From contig NC_079873.1 of NCBI RefSeq assembly GCF_023065955.2, forward strand, positions 6,028,566 to 6,092,565: a stretch of 64,000 nt of DNA, read 5' to 3'. Within the stretch, counting starts at the first letter, position 1; each line of letters starts with the position of its first letter. This document shows, in pieces, positions 47,545 through 60,091 of the stretch. The translations under genes were made by a program, and so were the position numbers. The notes beneath the pieces are model-generated. The model saw only the letters and a program-made list of their open reading frames with translations. It had not been told where the DNA came from and searched no databases. This stretch comes from Ursus arctos (lineage: Eukaryota > Chordata > Mammalia > Carnivora > Ursidae).

Positions 47545-48141
47545 TGGTCTAGACACTTTGTTGGGATGCCGCACCCACCCAAGGGACATTTGGCACAGTT
47601 TGAAGATAACTTTGGTAGTCACAACTGGGGTGGGGTGCCAGGAGAGTGCTACGGGCATCTAGAATGGTGGGCACTACTCAACGTCCTACAATGCACAGGA
47701 CAGTACCCCCTCCCAACCAAGAATGATGCAGCCCAAAATATCAATACAGATCTTCCTCAACTTACAGTGGGGGGACAGCCCAATAAAGACATCATAAATC
47801 AAAAATATCCCAAGTCAAAATGCATTTAATACACTTAAACTCCCAAACATCATAGCTTAGCCCAGCCTACCTTAAACTGCTGAGAACACTTACATTTGCC
47901 TACAGTTGGGAAAAAAACATCTCACATGAAGCCTAGCGTACAATAAAGTGCTGAATACGTTGTGTAATTTATTGAGTTGTACTAAAAGTGAACATCAGCA
48001 TGGCTACATGGGTACAGAATGGTGTTAAGTGATCTGTTGTTACACTCATGATTGCATGGCTGACTGGGACCTGTGGCTCACTGCCACTGCCCAGCATCAC
48101 GAGGGACCATCTGTAGTGCCAAGGTTGAGAAAGACAATCTA
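47545..48141 (+). mobile_element. MER20 interrupted by another DNA transposon
   Basis: MER20 runs in plus orientation from about 47545 ('aagggacatttggcacagtt', 'ctacaatgcacaggacagta', 'gcccaaaatatcaa') to 47746, and its 3' end ('gtgccaaggttgagaaagac') resumes at 48116. The interval is a separate TA-flanked transposon. Confidence 0.9.
47747..48113. mobile_element. TcMar-Tigger-like non-autonomous DNA transposon, 367 bp
   Basis: The element has short inverted ends ('cagatcttcct' at the left; the right end 'agggaccatctg' reads 'cagatggtccct' in reverse). It is flanked by TA at 47745-47746 and 48114-48115, as expected for Tc1/mariner-superfamily insertion. The interior ('catcatagcttagcccagcc', 'cttacatttgcctacagttg') matches a common mammalian MER-type element that I recall but cannot name with certainty. 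It carries no transposase frame. Confidence 0.85.
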
Positions 48142-50787
48142 CTCATATTAAAGCCAAATATATCAGAAATTTCGACACAGTGGACCAACTAAGGAAAAGG
48201 TCCAGGTGAATTAGCAAAATACATCTTTTCAGCGAAATTTTTGCACACTGGCAAGGAGGAAAGGTCAATAAATTAGACTCTGAGGTCTCGTCTATGACAC
48301 TTCTCTATGCTCAGTTTAAAATTTGCAATATTAAAGCATGTTTAGGTTGCTTCCCATTTTAAAATGCGATCAACTGCAACTTTATTTCCCCAATACGTAG
48401 GGTAAGCAGGATATTTTTAACACAAGTAGTGTTCCAAAATGCTCTGTGTTAATGACTAGTTAAGAGCATTATACAATTATCATTTCAAAGCGTCAGCCTA
48501 ATTCCCCAGGTTTGCTTGTTTGCATTTTTATTACAATGTTTTCATGTAAACTTCTGATTTAGTCTCCTTAGATAAACTTCAAATGTTATTTCTACTGTGT
48601 GTTTTCCTAGTACTCCTAAACTTTCATAAATGGTACAAATATGATTTGTTTGCAAACCAAGCACCCAGTAGAATGTCACCAAGTAATTACTCCTTTCTAA
48701 TGTTGTTTGATGTTTATTTTTTTATAATGTTCATAAGAAAAACTTGTTTCTTACATATCTAATTTCTACCATATTTTGTTGGCTAAAATAATATAATGAT
48801 AAGGAGGTAGGGAAAGAAGCCATATGTTTTATTTTCCTACAACAACCTGGAATATAAGCCTGCAGGGGTCAGAAATCCCCAAATCCTCTGTGCTGCTGAA
48901 ACCACACTTAGAAGCTAGTGGCCAGTGAACTGTGTTTTTCCTGATTTTCAGTGGCCAGAGGTTACCGCCTTAAGAATCCCTTAGGCACATGGTGACTGAA
49001 AAAGAAACCTTTATACTTGATTTTTACCCCCCAAAGTTTCCTAAGAAAGTGTTCTGGGGGCATTATAGAATCATGATACTATCCATGTCCTCTAAAGACC
49101 AGAGGGTAACACCAGTGCAGATAATTGCGGTTGCATTTATTAATTCATTACCACCAGAAAGAACACACGTCGTGGGGACCCATGTTCATCTCTCAGTAAG
49201 AAGGTGTTAGAAAAGGTACTATAGGATACTGCACTGTGGTAGGAGATTTGAGGGAGGGTTCAGTAAACCAGGGCTTTGCCTTGATTTGGATGCTGTCAGA
49301 AAGCAGAGGTCACTGGGCATCACTGGGAATCTTGATGAATGTCATCTAGAGGACAGGAAGTGAGACGGAAGCTCTAAGTAGTAAGAAAGACGTGGTCCCT
49401 CAGATTAACCAGGGAAGTGGAATCTTTGATTCTTTCTGGGATTCAGGGGATGTATTTGTGACTGTGTTCAGACATGACTGCAGAGTGGTCATGGTTTTGT
49501 TTTGTTCTTTTTTTTTCCCTTGGCCATTGCGTTTGTAGAGTGGCCTTGTCTGAGGCTGGTATTCTATAAAACCATTTCTTTTCAACAAAAGAACACCAAG
49601 ACTCAGCTGTGAACGCCAGGCTTGCTCCCAGCTGCTGCTACGGGCTGCTTTTCTCTTTCTTGATAATACTATTGCTCCACTCACACCTAAGGGGAGACTT
49701 GGTCTCCTGCTATCTAAATCCATGAAGAGTTTGCTTCCACGGGCTATCAACAACCCATCCTCCCTACTGCTTCCAAAGAAAAAAAGTCACTTCAAGACCT
49801 ATGTCATTCAAAGATTTACATTAAGGCTTTAATTTGATTCTTCCCTTCTGACCGTGTATTTCTCACCTTGCTCCATTTCCTGAGGTGAGTAGGGACTCCC
49901 ACAAAGAGAGGCATTGTAGGCAAGATATTTCACAGTGGCACTCACCCATTCGACTGGATGCCAGTTAGGTCTTGGGGGTTCCCTGCAAGCCTGGCTCTAA
50001 CTCTTCAGTGGTTGGATTTTAGGGAGTATGAGGTAGGCAGAGAAGAGACCAGGGTTGGGTCTGAAGTAGGGAGGGCACTTGGCAGCTGGGAGCAGCGGTT
50101 ATTACTAACTCATCCAGAGATGTTTCAATTATTGAACCACCTGGGAAGTTTGTTCTGGTACCCACCACTGAACATTAGCATCGCCCTTTCTTGGAGATAA
50201 ACAACATTCACCTTTGAGGCTTTCTGGCATCAAGAATGACAGGAAAGATTTTATTTGTTTCTATTTTGTTAAAGAATGAGCCCATTCAAGTAGGCATTCC
50301 TTTACAATATGTTTGTCTTTGTATATTATCCTTCCCAATATAGTTGGTTTAAATGTTTTAAAGAACGAAGACAAAGATGAAATATTTACAGATGTGTTTT
50401 AAAGATCTTAAAGTTCTCTTTTGCCTATAAAGATACATCTGATTTTTTTAAAGATATAATGCCTCCAGTCATGACTAAATGCATAGCACATTCAGACATA
50501 TTTACTAACTTGGAGATTAATAAGTTGGCTAATAGTTAATTAATTGAGTCAAACAACTTTTTTAAAAATGCAGTCATTTCAACAACAAAAAAAGAGCAGT
50601 CCGGTAGCAGCGAAGTCCAGTGTAGATGGGGATGTTACTGGTTAAGATCTTCTGCCACATTAGGAATTCCAACTACCTAGACACTGACCAACCTACCACT
50701 AATCTTATTCCTTTTGGTTGAAAATGCAGTTGGTTTTTTTTAAACTAATATTAGCTATCAGTTGTTTTAATTGTTCAATTTTTTAAA
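48142..50787. other. Unassigned non-coding sequence
   Basis: No transposon is recognised. The frames at 48989-49210 (plus) and 49753-49400 (minus, 117 codons) show no known domain. A strong acceptor-like tract ends at 49538 ('cattgcgtttgtag'), followed by an open segment that stops after about 24 codons. A donor-like 'cctgag|gtgagtag' lies at 49885. These do not combine into a model. Confidence 0.3.
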
Positions 50788-50801
50788 ATTTAAAATCATT
50801 A

Positions 50802-51343
50802 TTCATAGCAGCATTGTCCACAATAGCTGAATTGTGGAAGGAGCCGAGATGCCCTTTAACAGATGACTGGATTAAGAAGACGTGGTCCATATATACAATG
50901 GAATATTACTCAGCCATTGGAAAGAACGATTGCACAACATTTGCAGCAACATGGACGGGACTGGAGGAGATTATGCTAAGTGAAATAAGTCAAGCAGAGA
51001 AAGACAATTATCATATGATTTTACTCATTTATGGAACATAAGAAATAGGAAGATTGGTAGGGGAAGGAAGGAAAGAATGAAGGGGGGGTAAACAGAAGGG
51101 GGAATGAACAATGAGAGACTATGGACTCTGGGAAACAAACTGAGGGCTTCAGAGGGGAGGGGGCAGGGGGGAATGGGATAGACTGGTGATGAGTATTAAG
51201 GAGGGCATGTATTGCATGGTGCATTGGGTGTTACACGCAAGTAATGAATCATGGAACATTACATCAAAAACTAGGGATGTACTGTATGGTGAATACCATA
51301 ACATAATAAAAAATTATTATAAAAAATAAAATAAAATAATTAT
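50802..51343 (+). mobile_element. Young 5'-truncated L1: ORF2 C-terminus and 3' UTR
   Basis: Same subfamily end as at 5887-6489: 'catagcagcattgtccacaa' onward, ORF2 stop after ILLIYGT at about 51039, G-rich 3' UTR and an A-rich tail from 51300. The flanks 'aaaatcattatt' (ending 50801) and 'aaaataattatt' (about 51332-51343) look like the target duplication. Confidence 0.9.
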
Positions 51344-52995
51344 TGCCCAGACACAATATTTCTTAAATATTAACTAAGGTTAAGCAATTATTTATTAAGT
51401 TAAGAAAGTTCCCTTTTTAAGGTCATTTTTACCAATGAGTTCATGCCAACAGAATTAAAGTTCATTCTGATTACACATCAGACAGTAGGGTAAAGGATTT
51501 CTCAGTCACTTATGCTGCCCTAGCCTTTTGAAACATTAAGAATTTTTGCTAAAGAATTCTTAACTTTTATTCTAAAAGACTTTAGAACTTACAAAAGAAT
51601 CACAAGATGTATACAAAGTATTTCCATGTACCCTGAGAAAAAGTCACCAACTGAAAACACTTTGCCCCATTTGCTTATTATCTGTTTTCTGAATCATCTG
51701 TTTTAAAGTAACTTGCTGACACAATACCTCTTACCCTACACACTTCAAACTATGTTTTCTGAAAAGAGCATGATTATCAAATTGAAAAAATTTAATACTG
51801 ATGTATTATTATTTTTGCTTTATTTAGATTTCAGCAATAATATTCTGTATGGAAATTTTTCCCCCTGGCCCACTGTGTTAACTTGTGTTTACTTTTCATG
51901 TCTGTTTTCTTTGACGTGAATGACACTGGCATTTTCCAAAAGTACAGGACCATTGTTTTTTAGGATGCTCTCAATTTGGGTTGGCCTGATGCTTCCTCAT
52001 GATTAAATTCAGGTTATGCACTTTCTGGCAGAAATGTCAAAGAAGTAAAGTTGTGTCCTTCTCAGGGCATGACATCAGGAGCAACGTGGCATTTTGTCCC
52101 ACTGTTGGTGGTGATTAAAAAAAAATAAGAATTTTCTTTTAATGAGGTTTATTAATATTGCTTTTTGCCCATATTGTGAAAACAGACACTTACTGACTTT
52201 ATAAAAGTAGAGTGACTTGCATGGCATGACTCATGCCTTACAATCTACATCTCCATTGCATTTCTTTTCTACTTCCCTAGAACAAGTTGGTTCTGCCATT
52301 TACTTTCATTCCCTTGAACAGAATGGGAACGAATAAACAGATTGACACAGACTGTTGTCAGTGTGGTGATGACTACAACCGAGAACAGGTCTACAAAAAT
52401 ATCCAGCTCGTTCAACTTTCCATAAGAAAGCCTGCCTGGGTCCAACATGCCAAAAGCAATCAGGCTTAAAGGATATTTTTAGAAATTGATTATTTTAGCT
52501 TATTTCTTAAAGGAGACTAGCTGCCACAATGGAATACACATTAAACAATGCAATAACGACCTCAAATTTAGAGCCAGCTGCACTAAAAATGGAAAACAAA
52601 ATCCTGCCCATAGATAGTCATTTTGCAAAGACCAATGAGAAAATCGTGGGACTGTGGAGTCATTTGGTCCTGCTCTCCAACCACTATGTGGCAGAGCTAA
52701 ACATAAAACCCTTCCCCAAGATTTTTCTATACCCATTGCCTAAGTATCTCCCAGAAAGGAATTTTCAGAGCTTCGACTGGAAACTGCTTCCAGAGTCTGG
52801 GGATACTTCTAGAGATGAGAATATAATTTGGGGAACCTGAAACCTCTCCCTTCATATTTGTTCTTGTCTCAATCTGTGAAAAAGTAAGAACAACTGGTCA
52901 TTCCTAAAAAACATGGAGGTGGGAACCCATGGTGGGGGAGTAGGCAAGGGGCCAGAGAGGGGAGTCCAATCCACTGACTTTTTATTTGGAGAAAT
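51344..52995. other. Unassigned AT-rich non-coding sequence
   Basis: No transposon or splice-flanked exon that I can support. The 103-codon frame at 52529-52840 shows no recognisable domain. Confidence 0.35.
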
Positions 52996-52999
52996 TTTC

Positions 53000-53148
53000 T
53001 TTAATCCCTATAAAATTCTCACTAGAAACCTCTGGATCCTCTATTATAACCTTAATGAAAACAGGATATGTCTTTCCCACTGCTGTCTTCCTAAATCCCA
53101 ACAGTGTTGGAAACATTGTACTTTTTTATCAATAAATGTTGAATGAAT
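53000..53148 (+). mobile_element. L2 3' end fragment, plus orientation
   Basis: 'tatcaataaatgttgaatga' at 53129-53148 is the usual L2 end, preceded by L2-like text ('cactgctgtcttcctaaatc'). Confidence 0.55.
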
Positions 53149-53399
53149 GCACCAATAAATAAAAGTCTTATTTTGTATTCTAACAGTATTATTTGTGGTC
53201 ACTCACATTATAATTTTATCATACTATATTAACATACTCATTTTTCCCTTTTGTCAATACATTATTCATCCTATCATCACTCATTTTTCATCTATAGATG
53301 ATATTAAACACACTATCTGTACAGTATGGGATTTAATATGTGAATGGAAAACAGAAATAATCAAGTGATTGGCTCTGAATTGTAGATCAGTGTTCAGAT

Positions 53400-53735
53400 A
53401 TTCTAGTCAGCGTCTGCTACACAAGAAGCAAACACAGAATTTCAGCAGCATGCGATAATCAGCATTTACTAGCTCACAAGTCTGTGGGTTGATGGGAATT
53501 TGGCTGATCTAGATTGGATTCCGGAAGGTGTTTCTGCTGATTTCGGCTGTGCATGTTTGTAAGTCTGGTAGCCAGCGAGCTTGAGCTTGTCTTTCAAGCC
53601 TCATTACATCATGTCTACTAATATTCCATTGGTCAAAACAAGTCATAGGCCAAATCTAACATCAATAGCATGGGCAAGTATGTCGCCCACAACAAAAGCA
53701 AAGGTAGGGAATGAATATATCTAGAAAATAATCTA
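53400..53735 (-). mobile_element. LTR-like remnant (MaLR-type), minus orientation
   Basis: 'agctcacaagtctgtgggtt', 'catgtttgtaagtctggtag' and 'ttccattggtcaaaacaagt' plus 'cataggccaaatctaaca' follow a reversed MaLR-type layout. Confidence 0.5.
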
Positions 53736-53814
53736 ACTCCTGACACCCTACCAACCCTCCTAGTTTTTTTTTTCCCCACTTGTGAACTACAGAATTAAAC
53801 TTTGATTTTTCCAA

Positions 53815-54206
53815 AATATTATATTCTCTCTAACCTCCAGCCTCTTACACATGCTGTCCCTCTGCCTAGAATAACCTCCCACAATTTCCTCTTATGCCAT
53901 AAGCCCGTCTCTATCATTTGCCAGGCTAACACCTACTCATTCTTCCAAACTATTTTATTCTAGAAGCATCTCTAGATCCCAGAATCCAAGAATGCTGCGA
54001 GCCCCAGATCTTTCCATATATCCCCATATCCCCTATGTTTCCCCCATGGCACCTACCATATGTTAGAAAATCGCCTATTTCTCTCTTTTCCCACATGACC
54101 ATCTCTGTGAGGGCAGATTCCATCCCTTTTATTCATCTTTGTGCCCCCAGTCCCTAGATTAGTCCCTGACATAAGTAAACACTCTGCAGATGTTTATTGG
54201 ATGAAT
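53815..54206 (+). mobile_element. L2 fragment, plus orientation
   Basis: 'acacatgctgtccctctgcc', 'tagaataacctcccacaatt', 'ctgtgagggcagattccatc' and the end 'gcagatgtttattggatgaa' are L2 3' region sequence in order. Confidence 0.85.
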
Positions 54207-54533
54207 ACTTTGGATATAGTTACTCATCCTTTGTGAAACATCAACACTGACCATACTACACGAACATATACTACCTACTGACATTTTCTCTTTATCCACT
54301 TTTTTCTTATTATGGTTAAAAAGTGAAAATCATTTTTATGGAGAACTATAAGCTCAAACACATGAGTTCTGATTCAATCTGAGCAACGTGCCCCATTCAT
54401 CTGCAGATGACCTGATGTTCACTGGAATTTTCGTAACACAAAAAATGAACTATTTGGACCAAAACTATCCTAGACATTGTAGTTTGAACCCTCTGTGGGC
54501 GAGAATATATTTTTATACTTAAATAATATTCCT

Positions 54534-54711
54534 GGGGCACCTGGATGGCTCAGTCAATTAAGCATCTGACTCTTGATTTGGGCTCAGGGGTCATGGGATT
54601 GAGCCCCATGTCAGGCTTTACACTCAGTGGGAGTCTGCTTGAAACTGTCTCTCTCCATCTCCCTCTGCCCCTCCCCTCCTCTCTCTCTCAAATAAATAAA
54701 TCTTTGGTAAA
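54534..54711 (+). mobile_element. Can-SINE, plus orientation, older copy
   Basis: Head 'ggggcacctggatggctcag', block 'gggctcaggggtcatgggat', CT-rich part and tail 'caaataaataaatctttgg'. A short internal deletion removes part of the B-box region. Confidence 0.92.
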
Positions 54712-54714
54712 AAA

Positions 54715-55440
54715 ATACTCTTATTACATGGGGAGATTGACCACTCCAAATTGGACTCTATTCAAGCAAGTAACTTTCCTCCTTCTAAAGCTCATCCCTA
54801 ACAAAACCCCTAGAACAAAATGTCTCCCGATGACTGAACGTTTAAATAATTGCTTGTAGCAAATCAATTGTTGCCTGCTAATATAAATACAGTATACATT
54901 TTCATGGTCCTTTGTAAAAATATGAGCTTCGCATGCAGATTTACAGCCTTCTAGACTACATGTGAAGGGTTTGTCTATTTAGCATCATTGCTGAAAATAA
55001 TCACTTCATCGCAAATCCATTCATCAAAACTAAACCAATTTTGTCTCTCCACTAGAATGTATCCATTTCCCCAATACATTTTGGTAAGTTCAATGAACAT
55101 TAAATTCACAATGGCAGTGATTCTCAGAGAGAACATTTAGCAGTAAATTCTCGAAAGTGTTTACTTAGACTTACAATATGATGATCCAGAACACTTTGAA
55201 AAGGACTGTTAAGAGGATTTCAACAATCCACTGTGCCTTCCAATCAATAACTAATTCATCGCTACCAAATGGCTTCTTCAGCACAGAGCCACAAAAGAAT
55301 CAATGGGATGGAATGTCTACTGCAGTGTCTCCATATATTCACTTAGCTTTGTAGAAAACAGTGAGAGGCTGGGAGACATCATCAATGAGTTCTAACAAGC
55401 ACAACTAAAGATTACTTACCGTGATGCCTATGACTATTTC
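54715..55440. other. Unassigned non-coding sequence
   Basis: Nothing recognised. A minus-strand donor-like 'catcacg|gtaagtaat' lies at 55425, but the sequence behind it soon enters MER20. Confidence 0.35.
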
Positions 55441-55444
55441 TTGT

Positions 55445-55645
55445 ACCTTTAGTTCTAATTTGATGATATCTGGAGACATTCTGGTTGGCAAATCACGGAA
55501 GGGCAATGCCACTGGTATCCAGTGCGTAGTGGTCAGGGACCCTGCTTAACATCCTACAGTGAATGCCCAGGACCGCACCCCCACGGCACGCAACAAACAT
55601 TATCCAGTCCATATGTCAACAGCGCTAAGACTGAGAAGCCTTACC
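55445..55645 (+). mobile_element. MER20, plus orientation
   Basis: 'gatatctggagacattctgg', 'cctgcttaacatcctacagt', 'cattatccagtccatatgtc' and 'gcgctaagactgagaag' are MER20 in order. Confidence 0.85.
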
Positions 55646-56305
55646 TTATAGAAAGTTAGTAGATGAAGAGTCTAGAACTGTAGAACTATGCTACCTAGTA
55701 TGGCAGCCACTAACCATATATGACTATTGAGCCCCTGAAATATGGCAATTCCAAATTGAGATGTGCTATTAGTGAAAAACACGCTCCAGATTTCAAAGAC
55801 AGCATGAAAGAAAGAAAGTAGAATATCCTAATACCTTTATAGTGATTAGATTCCGAAATGAAAATATTTTGGTTACATCGGACTAAATAAAACACAGTAT
55901 TAAAATTAATTTCACCTCTTTTGTTTTACTTTGAAAAATGTCTATCAGAAAATGTACAATTACGTGTGTGGCTCTTGTTACACGTCTTTTTGGACACCAC
56001 TAGGCTAGGAATTCCTTCTGCTTCCCTGATGACACACTGTCTCTACCTATGAAATGCACATTTCAGTAAGTGGAGTCTCAAATTAATTTAAATACAAAAA
56101 GCAGCCAGTTGCTATGTTACATAAGGCGAATATAAGTGCCAAGGTATTTAATCAAATCAGAGATACATGTGCAGTGAGATGCAGCTTCCTTATTTACACT
56201 GATTTACAAAACTGGTCAGAGATGGAAAAAATAGAGTCATCGGGCTGTATTTTTTTCTTTATGTCCAAATAGTTAGGAATAATTCAGTAGCAAAATGTCC
56301 TACAG
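55646..56305. other. Unassigned non-coding sequence
   Basis: No recognised repeat, exon or RNA gene. Confidence 0.4.
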
Positions 56306-56309
56306 ATCA

Positions 56310-59300
56310 GACTCCAGGGAAGATAGCAGAGTAGGAAGATCCTACCTCAGCTCATCCCATGGATACAGCCAGGTAACACCCACATCAGTGTAAATAACCA
56401 AGAAAATGCCCCAAAGACCGACAGAACAAACTCCACAACTAAATGTAGAAGAGGCCACGCTGAAGAGGGTTAGAAGGTAGAGATGTGGTAGGGAGCTAAA
56501 CTCCACTGGTCTGGCCACCTGACGGAGACAGCCATGGGCATGGAGAGGGATGAGAAACAGACTATCACACCAGGGGGCCTGCAAGGGGAAGAGGAATTCC
56601 CATAGTATTTGGCTTTGAAAATTGGAGGGGCCAAATTTTGAGAGTTCTTAGAACCAGTGGGACTTAAAGCCTGAAATTTTAAAAACCAGCAGGCTCAGCT
56701 CTGGGAGAGCCAGGAGGGTTACAGGAAGCTGAGTCCCTGTCCTTACAGAGACAGCCCCCTCCTGCAGCAGACCAGCATGGACCTTGCTGGCATCACACCT
56801 TACCCCTCATTCTCCTGTCCCCTCCAATACACCCTTGGCCAGAGCCCATCCAAAGCAGCACCACAAGGCTGCACTGTGTAAGCAGCCCAACAGTGGCCAG
56901 CACCACTCCAAACTGCCTCCTGCCCCAGCAAGAGGGGAATATAACTACACACACTAGTACCACTGCAACCCCAGCAGTAGCCTAGGGGCAGCCATTGGGT
57001 CTGACTGTGACCCATGCCCACCAATGAAAGCTTCTCAGGGGACAACACAGAGAAAGCACCTTGCAGTTCAGTGCTACTGCAGCTCTGATAAACACATGGT
57101 TTGACTCAACTCAAGCTCACGGTGGCCCCAGACTAGCCTACTAAACAACGCAGGGACCAAACCCTGCCCACAGCAGTCAAAGGGAGTCCAGATGACTGGA
57201 CTGAAGGCAAATGCAGCTCAGCCACAAGAGTAGGGCACATGTAACAAATATAGGAGACACCTCTGACGTGCCAGGCTCTGGTGAACAGGGGACACTGCAC
57301 AGCAGGGCATTACAGGATCGCTTCTTCATAAGGCCGCTTCTTTCAAGAGCAGGAGACACACCTGACTACTTTCCTAACACAGAGAAACACACACAGAGCT
57401 AGACAAAATGAAGAGACAAAGGAACATGTCCCCAGTGAAAGAACAAAACAAAATCACAGCAAGACAACTAAATGAAATGAAGATAAGTAAAAACAACCAT
57501 AAAACAAGTAATACAATGGCAATAAGTACATACCTCTCAAGAGCTACTTTGTGGGTAAATGGACTAAACACTCCAATCAAAAGACACAGGGTGACGGAAT
57601 GGATAAAAAAGCAAGACCCATTTGTATGCTGCCTACTGGAGACTCATTTCACAACTAAAGACACCTGCAGATTGAAAGTGAAGGGATGAAAAAGCATCTA
57701 TCATGCAAAGCGAAGTGATAAGAAAGCATGGGGAGGAATACTTAAATCAGACAGAAGAGACTTTAAAACAAAGACTGTAACAAGAGACAACGTAAGCCAC
57801 TTCTAACCATAAAGGTAACAATCCAACAGCATGGGAGCACACAAATACATAAAGCAACTAAGAACCAACATAAAGGAAGTAATCGATAGTAATACAACAA
57901 CAGCAGGGGACTTTAACACCCCACTTAAATCAATGGATAGATCACCCAAACAGAAAATCAACAAGGAAACAATGATTTTGAATGACACACTGGACCAGAT
58001 GGATCTAAAAGACATATTCAGAACATTCAATCCTAAAACAGCAGAACACACATTCTTTTTGAGTGCACATGGGACATTCTCCAGAAGAGATCACATATCA
58101 GGCCACAAAACAAGCCTCAATAAATTAAAAAAGCTTAAACGTATACCATTCATCTTTTCTGACCATAACACTATGGAACTGGAAATCAACCACAAGAAAA
58201 AGTCCAGAAAGAGCATAAGTAATACATGGAGGTTAAATAACATGCTACTAAATAATGAATGGTTCAACCAAGAAATCAAAGAAGAAATTAAAGAATACAT
58301 GGAGACAAATGAAAAGGAAAACAAAAGTTCCAAAGTCTTTGGGATGCAGCAGAAGCAGTTCTAGGAGGGAAGTTTATAGCAAGAGAGGCCTACCTCAAGA
58401 AGCAAGAAAAATTGCAAATAAACAAACTAAACTTACACCTAAAAGAGCTAAAAAAGAACCCATACCTGCAGAAGGAACGAAATAATAAAAATGAGAGCAG
58501 AAATAAATGAAATAGAAACTAAAAAAAAAAAAAAAACAATAGAAAAGATCAATAAAACTGGGAGCTGGTTCTTTGAAAAGATCAACAAAATTCATACACC
58601 TTCAGTCAGACTCATCAAAAAAGAAAAAGAAGATAAACAATATCAGACATGAAAGAAGAGAAATAACAACTGACATCACAGAAATAAAGAGGATTATCAG
58701 AGATTACGAAAAATTATATGCCAACAAATGGACAACCTAGAAGAAATGGATAAATTCCTAGAAATATATAACCTCCCAAAACTGAATCAGGAAGAAATAG
58801 AAACTTTGAACAGACCCATTACCAGCAATGCAATCAAATCACTAATCAAAACACTCACGACAAACAAAACTCCAGACAAGATGGCTTCACAGGTGAATTC
58901 TACTTCTCAAACTATTCCAAAAAACAGAAGAGGAAGGAAAGCTTCTAAATTCATTCTATAAGGCCAGCATTACCCTGATATCAAACCCAGATAAAAACAC
59001 CATGAAAAAAGAGAACTATAAGCCAAAGTCCCTGATGACTATAGATACAAAAGTCCTCAACAAAATATTAGCAAACTGAATCCAACAATACTTTTTAAAA
59101 AAATTATTCACCACAATCAAGTGAGATTTATTCCTGGGATATAAGGGTGGCTCAATATTTGCAAATCAATTAACATAATACATTACATCAACAAGGTAAA
59201 GGATAAAAACCAAAAAATTTTTTCAACAGATGCAGAAAAGGCATCAGACACAGTACAACATCTATTCATGATAGAAAAAAAAAATCCTCAGCAAAGTAGG

Positions 59301-59664
59301 TTTAGAGGGAAAATACCTCAACATAATAAAGGCCATATATGAAAAATGCACAGTGAATGAACATCAGACTCAATGGTAAAAAACTAAAAGCTTTACCCTA
59401 AGATCAGGAACAAGACAAGAATGTCTACTCTTACCACTTCCAATCAACATAGCACTGGAAGTCCAGCCACAGCAATCAGACAACAAAAACAAATACAAGG
59501 CATCCAAATCAGTATGGAAAAGGTAAAACTTTCGCTATTTGCAGATGACATGATACTACATATACAAAACACTAAAGACTCCACCAAAAAATTTCTGGAA
59601 GTAATAAATGAATTCACTAATGGTGCAAGATACAGAATCAATGTACAGAAATCCATTGCATTTC
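56310..59664 (+). mobile_element. Carnivore L1 with 5' UTR and ORF2 but no ORF1
   Basis: The 5' end ('gaagatagcagagtaggaag', 'aacacccacatcagtgtaaa') and the GC-richer stretch to about 57400 are the L1 5' UTR. An ATG at 57408 opens the start of ORF1, but after about 27 codons the sequence passes directly into ORF2 ('acaatggcaataagtacata'). The element then runs through the endonuclease and RT domains until 59664, where a T-run and an opposite-strand L1 begin. The remaining 3' part is expected beyond the window. It is diverged and disabled. Confidence 0.85.
57408..59664 (+). pseudogene. L1 ORF1-start/ORF2 fusion remnant (endonuclease and reverse transcriptase), broken
   Basis: In intact elements ORF2 encodes the endonuclease and reverse transcriptase used for target-primed insertion. 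Here the first ~27 codons look like the ORF1 N-terminus, followed in frame by the ORF2 start (MAISTYLS). Endonuclease landmarks are visible: LETHF near 57640, GDFNTPL at about 57905 and FSDHN at about 58160. After 58364 the frame shifts repeatedly. The RT landmark FADDMIL is still readable near 59540 in another frame, with DNA for the thumb region up to 59664. Upstream of the FADD motif, '[15 protein letters not shown]' near 58880 shows a deletion relative to the usual [11 protein letters not shown] stretch. No function is possible. Confidence 0.85.
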
Positions 59665-59691
59665 TTTTTCTTTTTTCTTTTTTTTTTTTTT

Positions 59692-59813
59692 GGCCCATAC
59701 GAGTGGTTTTCTTTATTTTGTAGACCTGCATAATGGACTCATTATTTATTTTTAATTTTAGGATAAAGCTTTGTAATTTAAAATTCTAGTTTAATAAATC
59801 CTCTCCCCCCCAC
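59692..59813 (-). other. Probable 3'-transduced sequence with its own poly(A) signal
   Basis: This segment lies between the L1's own A-rich end (59814-59832) and the terminal poly(A) (59691-59665, minus strand). It is not L1 sequence. AATAAA (TTTATT on plus, 59712-59717) sits 20 bases before the poly(A) tract, the normal spacing. This is the layout produced when transcription reads past the L1's own weak signal into flanking DNA and the longer transcript is inserted. Confidence 0.75.
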
Positions 59814-60091
59814 CTTTTTTTAAATGTTTTTTTATTATGTTAGTCACAATACAGTATATCCCTGGTTTTTTATGTAAAGTTCGATGATTCATTAGTTGCA
59901 TATAACAACCAGTGCACCATGCAATATGTGCCCTCCTTACTACCCATCATCAGTCTATTCCATTCCCCCACCACCCTGCCCTCTGAAGCCCTCAGTTTGT
60001 TTCTCAGAGTCCATAGTCGCTCATGCTTCATTCCCTTCAGATTACTCCCCCTTTCTTTATCCCTTTCCTCCCCTACTGATCTTCCTAGTTC

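Noticed and set aside
49400..49753. 117-codon minus-strand frame and a strong acceptor-like tract at 49500-49538 on the plus strand
   Set aside because: The frame covers the reverse of a long pyrimidine tract (giving Lys/Gln runs). The plus-strand segment after the acceptor stops after about 24 codons with no partner exon found.
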